Shown piece by piece: positions 58,374 through 64,000 of a DNA stretch of 64,000 bases (positions within the stretch are counted from its first letter, which is position 1; each line of letters opens with the position of its first letter). The position numbers and the translations under genes are program-made. Source of the stretch: Inonotus obliquus (Eukaryota; Basidiomycota; Agaricomycetes; Hymenochaetales; Hymenochaetaceae). The stretch lies in the NCBI GenBank assembly GCA_032164295.1, contig JAJHTX010000013.1, positions 1,302,001-1,366,000 of the forward strand, written 5' to 3'. The notes beneath the pieces are model-generated. The model was not told the DNA's origin. It did no database searches and worked only from the letters and a program-made list of their open reading frames with translations.

Positions 58374-60088
58374 ATGATCCCTTCTCAGCTCGAGGCACGT
58401 CGTGGTATGGAACCGCTCAGCGAAGGCTATAACCAACTCCTTGCTCAAAGGGTACTCATTTCTAGGGTGAGATATCTATATGTGCTTACTGTTTGAATTC
58501 GTGTTGATACGATCCGCCAGATGGCACTAGGTCTGCATAATTGCTCTTGACACTACGTCCATTCACTGATTTATCTTGGTAGTCATCTCCCTGACTGCCC
58601 TTGTGAGTAATGCACGTAGGGATTATCGATGCATGTCTAACACTTGCACTACAAAGGCCTATGATTATCTCTTGTCCGTAAACGATGAGGTAGAACTTAT
58701 CTGGCCATCGAGGTTCTCAATGGTTAAAATCCTATTCTTGTTAAATCGATACTTGCCTTTTGTTGGGATTTTGGGACTGTGCTATGGTACGTACTAGGTT
58801 TCTCGAAGCACTGACAAAGTAGTTGCCATATGCTCATATCTATCCAGTATTCCTTTCTTTCGACGTGTCCAATCATTCTCAGGTTCGCTGGTCCCTCATT
58901 CTCAGAGTACTTTAAAATAATGCTCTCCCTCTAGCATTGCGTCCCATTATTCTGGGTCTTTGGAAGTAAGTGCTTTACACGGAGATAAATTTGTTCGGTA
59001 TTAACGGTACTCTAGGTTTCATTTTTGTTGAATACTATGTGTCAGAACGTAAGCATGCAAGTCCGTTGTAGCGCTTCGAAGTAGCGCTTACTAGAAATCT
59101 CATTCTTTTCCCGGAACAGTCATCCTTTTTACCCGTGCATATGCGGTTTGGGGAGTCAGGTCAGGAAAAATCTTGCCGATTCTGATAGGTTGCTTAGTTG
59201 GTTTCCTTTCAATCTCCTGACATTCATCCATACATTCTAACAGACAGTCAACTTCGTTTCCAGGTAATGTGGTTCCCTGCTCTCTATTATGGAATCAAAT
59301 TCCTAAGATCAGCGGAGGGTAAGTAGGGAGGTTAACCTTTCGACGTAAGCGTTAATCAAGTTAACCATCAGTCTTCGATGCGTCTGTGTTTCCTTCCGGG
59401 TGTCTCGTTTCTTTGAATGGGCATTATGATATTCTCGCGATGATCGACTTACTGGTCTCAGAAACAGGTGTGTATGAACTTTCTACTAAATTGCTGTCGT
59501 GCCCTTTTCGCGTCTTAACTGGTTTCCAGTGGCAATCTTGGCTATACTGATAAAGGCCGGTGAGTTTGTCAAGACATCGGAACTGCGGCTCGATTCTGAT
59601 GCTTGTGCGCAGCACAGTTACCAAGCTCGATGATAATGAGACGTATCTCCAGTGATGGTTTGTTTTTCCAATATGCATCTGCGCACTAGTCGGTAGGTTG
59701 GCTGATACACGTCATAGGTGCCTTATTCTTTGCCGTGACACTCGGTAAGCCTGTCTTTCGCGCATTTCGAGCGTCTATTGAGGCGTCTAACGTCTTCATA
59801 TGCGCAGCTGCGACGATAGCGAATATTATTGTATTGAAGACCACTCCGCCTGAGATTTGCAATTTCTTACTCGCGTACGTCGTAGCACTCACGATCACGC
59901 GGATCAGATATTGATGTTGTACTTTGCAAAGCCCTCAAGCCGCCCTGCATAGCATTTGTTGCAATAGGCTTCTACTGCGCATTAGAAAAGTGGCGGCTCA
60001 TACGGAATACCTGTGCGAAACCATAGACATAACCTCACCTCAGGAGTCGCTACTTCCGGGAGACCATTGTACGCCACGACAGGTTTGA
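58374..60088 (+). CDS. DUF6533-family multi-pass membrane protein
   Basis: About 330 residues in more than ten small exons that all join in frame. It starts MIPSQLEARRGMEPL and continues MALVISLTALAYDYLLSVND, with EVELIW, then FSMVKILFLLNRYLPFVGIL, the DUF6533 signature. Later blocks are LILFTRAYAVWGVRSGKILP, WFPALYYGIKFLRS, DASVFPSGCLVSLNGHYDIL and TIANIIVLKTTPPEICNFLL. The closing LHSICCNRLLLRIRKVAA ends in a short tail with TGA at 60086-60088. Seven hydrophobic segments fit the family. Unlike the copy at 10412 it has only a short tail. Function unknown. Confidence 0.8.
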
Positions 60089-61111
60089 GATGCAGCCGAT
60101 TTAGTAACAAGTTACAAAGAAAGGTATCTGAGTTTTTTATGCACTCGAGCGGGGAGTAAAAATAAATAACGCCATCTCACTATTAATATTCTTGCCGACG
60201 AAGGAATGATATTCAGTAAATGGATGTGCTCTCTGTTATCGTTACAATATCAAAACCTATTTACACATGCTTCGTATGACTGATCATGCCATGGGAGTCA
60301 ACAAATGAAATGGAGGGAGGAAACAGAGAAGGCATAAGCACGCCAAAACGCCACTATCAATCAGGTCTGAAACAAAGGTCTGTGTTTCTGCATGGTGTCA
60401 GGTATGTCAGATGGAGAGGCAACTTCTGGGATGCGTATATAGGCCGCGGAATCGGTATTGGTGAAGCTTGGCGGGACCCGGTAAAACGCAGGAACAGGCA
60501 TTGATTTAGCTCGTTGGCGTTGATGATGGTTGGTACCCTTGATGCCCGAACACGTATTGTGAAACGTTATCGAGAAGGAGGTCAACGAGAAGGGATAAAA
60601 CGTACAGGAATACTGAGTGAAACCGATTGAAGAGCAAGAACAAGAACAATGGATGGGTAACTGTCATTACAGTAAGACAGACATGAAGTGAAGAACTAAT
60701 GGGGGGGAAAGAAAGAGAGAAGACTAGTATGTACATAGTTGTACTAGTATTGTTGTGACTCTGATGATCCTTTGTTGACGGCATTATACATCGTCAAGTT
60801 GCCATGACAAGCAACAAGCACACCGCCGTGGCGGTAGAAAGTAGTCAACGGCACGGCAAGAGCAAAATGGCCGAATGGCAATGCCAACTAAGAAAGTCCG
60901 ACTCCCAAACTCAAACCCAACCCAGCTAGCTAGCAGTCCCTGCGCCGCGCGTCTTCCCGCAATCGCCGCCTGATATCATGAGGTATACAACGAACAAATA
61001 GGGTGCCGGAGTACAAAAAAGGAAGATGGGAACGCGTGAATCATGAGTTGGAAGTGGGGAACGGTGGGATAGAAGAAAGTTGATGTACAGAGTATACATA
61101 CAGTACACATG
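60089..61111. other. Convergent 3' region
   Basis: 1 kb between the converging DUF6533 and HYM1 genes. Purine-rich on the plus strand at 60560-60730. No gene seen. Confidence 0.5.
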
Positions 61112-62358
61112 TCATAGATTCTGGATTTGCACAATGAGGAATTGTTTCTCGTCCTAAAGAAAGTAGTGTAAGAGTCCAAGTTTTGTGTCGTGAGGAGGTA
61201 ACGTACTGTAAATTGTTCATCTTCTTTATCATTATGAAAGTCACGTAAAAATTCGAGTAATTTCTGTTTATTTCTTCTCAATATAGCCTCGATCTGCGGA
61301 GGCTTCTTTGGGTTTGCGACGAACACCTGATTGATCGACGTCAGCGTGACGAAACAAAACAATACATATAACGCCGGGAGAAGCGTGACAGTGAGACCGA
61401 CGTACCTTGAACACATGAAAAGCTTCAAATTGAATGTTACGGCTCTTATCCCGAAGCATGATCATCATCATCTTCAGATTCTTGTCGTTCGCGATGTATC
61501 GTGTCATCACATTGAAGTTGGCCCGATCTAGCAATATCTCCCCCAGTAGCTTCAAGCTCTGTCGTTTAGTCACGTAGTTCGTGCTGAGCAGCAGTGTATC
61601 GAACGTTGAGAAGAATCGATCGTAGTTCTTTTCGAGGTATTCGGCAACCATCGTTTTGTGTTTCGTAAGCGTCTCTTTCAGATTTGCATATGCGTCGCAG
61701 GAAATGCCGAATGTCGTCTTCTCGATGTAGTGTGGGAACTGGTAGAACTCGTCCGAGTAAAGGAGAATCTTAGCAAGTGACTCGTGTTTAAGCATATCTC
61801 GAAGTATCATCCCCGTATTGAGCGCAACTTCTTCGTCGTCGTATCCCGCAAGCACGGCAAACAGGATCTCCGGTTTGGCATTTAGGTATTCCACGGTTGG
61901 CCAACGAGAACCGATCTGTCGTCGGAGAAGATGCGTGAATATTGCCACGACATCTTTACGAGATTCAAATTCGAGACGTGGCAGACTTTGAACAAGATGA
62001 TAGAGTAACTCAGTGGAGTATGCCTCCTGCGCGAGTTGCGCAACAAGCTCAGGTAGTGGATCTGCAGACTTGAGTCAATGAACGTACAATTGAGTGTTGA
62101 TAAGACGATGCTCAGACCTCCGTCTCCTAGGAGAATTCCTTTGATCTGCTGCAAGTATTTGGAAACATCCTCGTTAGCCTATCAGCATGTCAACCGCCAG
62201 ACTACATCAGCCCTTCCATTCCCGTACGTCATCGAAACAAAGCGCACCTTTCGTCGACTCTCACTGCCCGGTGCGCTGGCCTCGAGGCGTGGAAGCGCAT
62301 CCCTCAACGCTCGTACAATGTCCGTCGGCGTCCGTGTCTTCGTCTTGAAGAAGTTCAT
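61112..62358 (-). CDS. HYM1: MO25/Hym1 scaffold protein (CAB39 family)
   Basis: Mo25 is a helical-repeat scaffold that binds and activates germinal-centre kinases; in fungi it acts in the RAM/MOR network for polarity and cell separation. It starts MNFFKTKTRTPTDIVRALRD at 62358. Blocks in order are LQQIKGILLGD, HLLRRQIGSRWPTVEYL, FHVFKVFVANPKKPPQIEAI and LLEFLRDFHNDKEDEQFT. The last exon reads DEKQFLIVQIQNL with TGA at 61112-61114, the conserved Mo25 end. Length of about 340 residues matches the family. All introns are short and in frame; the gene is complete. Confidence 0.95.
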
Positions 62359-63077
62359 AGTTGATTTCTATATGTGCAGAGTAGCTTGTTGTTCGTTGCT
62401 TGAGTGCAGATGATTAAATGTGATAAGTCAGATGCGTCTGTGTGTGTGCGTGTGCGTGTGTTGCAGTGCAGTGAATGAATCCCTCTGGTCACAAATGCAA
62501 GTCGTATCGGTCCAAGTCGTCGTGCCCGTTTATCTCGTAACCCCGTGTGCCGCCAGACAAGAACGTGTAAGGAAAGTTGACTAATCTGGGACGCAGGAAG
62601 CAAGAGCCGCGCAAAGCAGGAAAGCTGAGATGTACAAAGAGATGTGAGAAATACTGAGCTTTGACGACTGCCACAGGTGACTTGCTCGAGTCCAACAGAC
62701 AACTGTGAGCAGCAGGAGAGGATGAAAGAACGATAAGTGAACGGTGTGACGGTCCGTTCACCATACCTCGACAAGCATCACGTGTTTTGCTTTCCAAGTA
62801 GATCGACATGCCTTCTTTGTACATTTAAACTACCAGTCCCGATAGCTCAAGCAGATGTAACACTCCTAATAAAATCACCAAAAGAGGAGCTCATTGGGAG
62901 CCCTAGTAGCATGAGATCTGGGCACGTGTTACTCTTCAGGAGGGAAGGGGTCGAAAGGTACGTATATACTGAGAGATCTGGGATAGGACAAATGTCTAGT
63001 TCATTGCAGTGGCTAAACAGGAGGAATTCTAGAATAATCCCAAGAACAGCCCGACAGTCTCCAACTAGTATGCGCAT
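62359..63077. other. Intergenic between HYM1 and the last gene
   Basis: A TGTGTG run lies at 62440-62460, close upstream of HYM1. No gene seen. Confidence 0.4.
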
Positions 63078-63903
63078 TCACGAAGCTTTGGGGAAGCTCG
63101 CAATATATTCACTCACTATCAAAAAAGCTGATTTAATGTATTCACCTAAATAACAAAAACACATACTTATCAACGTATGTTTTAGATTATCGAAATCATC
63201 CTCGGCATTCTCTCTGATATTTTGTTTATTTTTACCGGCACCTGTCCGCAGAAGTGTTAGTTAGACAATCCAATGAGAACAATTAAACAATGCATACGTT
63301 CAAGTACCGCTTTTTTTATTTCGCTGGCCTTGATGCCACCAGGTAGCTTTCCTGAGATTGTCAGTTTATATGCATTTCTGTAAGCTTCATCCAAACTCGA
63401 GACGTCCTCGGTGTGGAATTCTCTGTACACTAGACATGGAAAACTAAGCCCGAGGCTTTTCTAAATACCCACTGGCATAGTGTTAACGTACCATGGTAAT
63501 GCTCGGAATCCTCTATGACATGGTCACCGGGATAGTCTTTAATGAGCTGATTGTCAGTATTAATTCGCTTGAAAGATGTTGAGATATAAACTTACCTTTT
63601 TTGACCTCTTCGATGTTCTTGTAAGATTTTGTGTTATCCGCGTCATTGCTGGTCTTCCCTGGAGTCGGCATTCCGTATAAGTCGATGAGGTCTTCTTCCA
63701 AGATGTATTTGCTCTCCTATTTATAAGTTTCAGATTGCATTATTGTTCTGAATGGAGTGCTTACTTTGAATCTTATTACCTAACGACAGAGGCAACAATA
63801 TGAGGCACCCTGTCACTGAGCGAGCAAACCATGCAAACTATAGCAGCGATGATACCAGATTCTACAAGTACTTTGCTTGGGTATTGCGCCACATTTTCCA
63901 TAT
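63078..63903 (-). CDS. Unknown protein, 3' part (5' end uncertain or outside window)
   Basis: Four or five exons on the minus strand join in frame. An upstream exon reads MENVAQYPSKVLVESGIIAA, then VCSLSDRVPHIV, with the look of an armadillo-type helical repeat. Then come SKYILEEDLIDLYGMPTPGK, DYPGDHVIEDSEHYH, and VYREFHTEDVSSLDEAYRNA, KLTISGKLPGGIKASEIKKA, and a final exon ending SEYIASFPKAS with TGA at 63078-63080. The join between the first and second of these exons is uncertain. I do not recognise the family; the armadillo idea is weak. The start codon may lie beyond the window. Confidence 0.5.
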
Positions 63904-63920
63904 CTGTTCAAGTTGCACGA

Positions 63921-63964
63921 GAATGTACGCCACGAGAAATTACGCCACGAGATATTATGCCACT
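63921..63964 (+). repeat. Short tandem repeat, about 15-base unit
   Basis: TACGCCACGAGA occurs twice with 15-base spacing and is followed by a third, degenerate unit (TATGCCAC). Confidence 0.6.
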
Positions 63965-64000
63965 TTGCGCAGTTGATTGGTATGCAGACATGTTAGGGGC

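Overview
The window is nuclear DNA of a filamentous basidiomycete, most likely an Agaricomycete. Genes are cut by many introns of about 45-75 bases with GT..AG borders, gene density is moderate on both strands, and several families present are typical of that group: DUF6533 membrane proteins, LamA/LamB-type lactam utilisation proteins, and Pil1 with a long disordered tail. All calls come from reading the sequence by eye; coordinates of multi-exon genes run from start codon to stop codon and include introns.

Layout. Conserved housekeeping genes form the frame: the 3' end of profilin (1-332), GLE1 (5005-7125, minus), the SEC61 alpha subunit (31684-33300, minus), the eisosome protein PIL1 (54816-57656, minus) and the MO25/Hym1 scaffold (61112-62358, minus). 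Between them lie DUF6533 membrane proteins (10412-12920, a damaged copy near 40626-41430, and 58374-60088), two unknown genes (14038-15687 and 16241-17212, minus) and a lam locus: lamB (33488-34730) directly followed by lamA (35054-39910). The lam genes together carry the prokaryotic 5-oxoprolinase/urea carboxylase parts: YcsF/LamB, biotin carboxylase, the two allophanate-hydrolase-like carboxyltransferase domains and a biotin carrier.

The most distinctive feature is an expanded, interleaved set of two hydrolase families scattered through 54 kb. There are secreted type-B carboxylesterases (CE1 18175-20546, CE2 21489-23852, CE3 28078-30472, and a broken CE4 at 43150-43760 plus 49454-49570) and EHN-type epoxide hydrolases (EH1 2875-4663, EH2 24665-26255, EH3 49971-51535, EH4 52553-54159, plus pseudogenes at 1165-2430 and 30871-31385). 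A tail-to-tail CE/EH module occurs twice, at 28-31 kb and 43-51 kb, clearly as a duplication. In the second copy the esterase is cut at a single codon, and 5.7 kb of foreign sequence lies between the halves. That sequence includes a degenerate kinase gene, an F-box-like remnant and a repeat present twice.

Broken genes are common around 40-50 kb: the DUF6533 copy, a Dep1-like relic with a frameshift and a nonsense codon, CE4, the kinase and the F-box remnant. This marks a rearranged, fast-evolving block. No tRNA, rRNA, CRISPR array or complete transposase gene was recognised. How the hydrolases work together is not shown by the sequence; an ester- and epoxide-detoxifying or specialised-metabolism role is inference.
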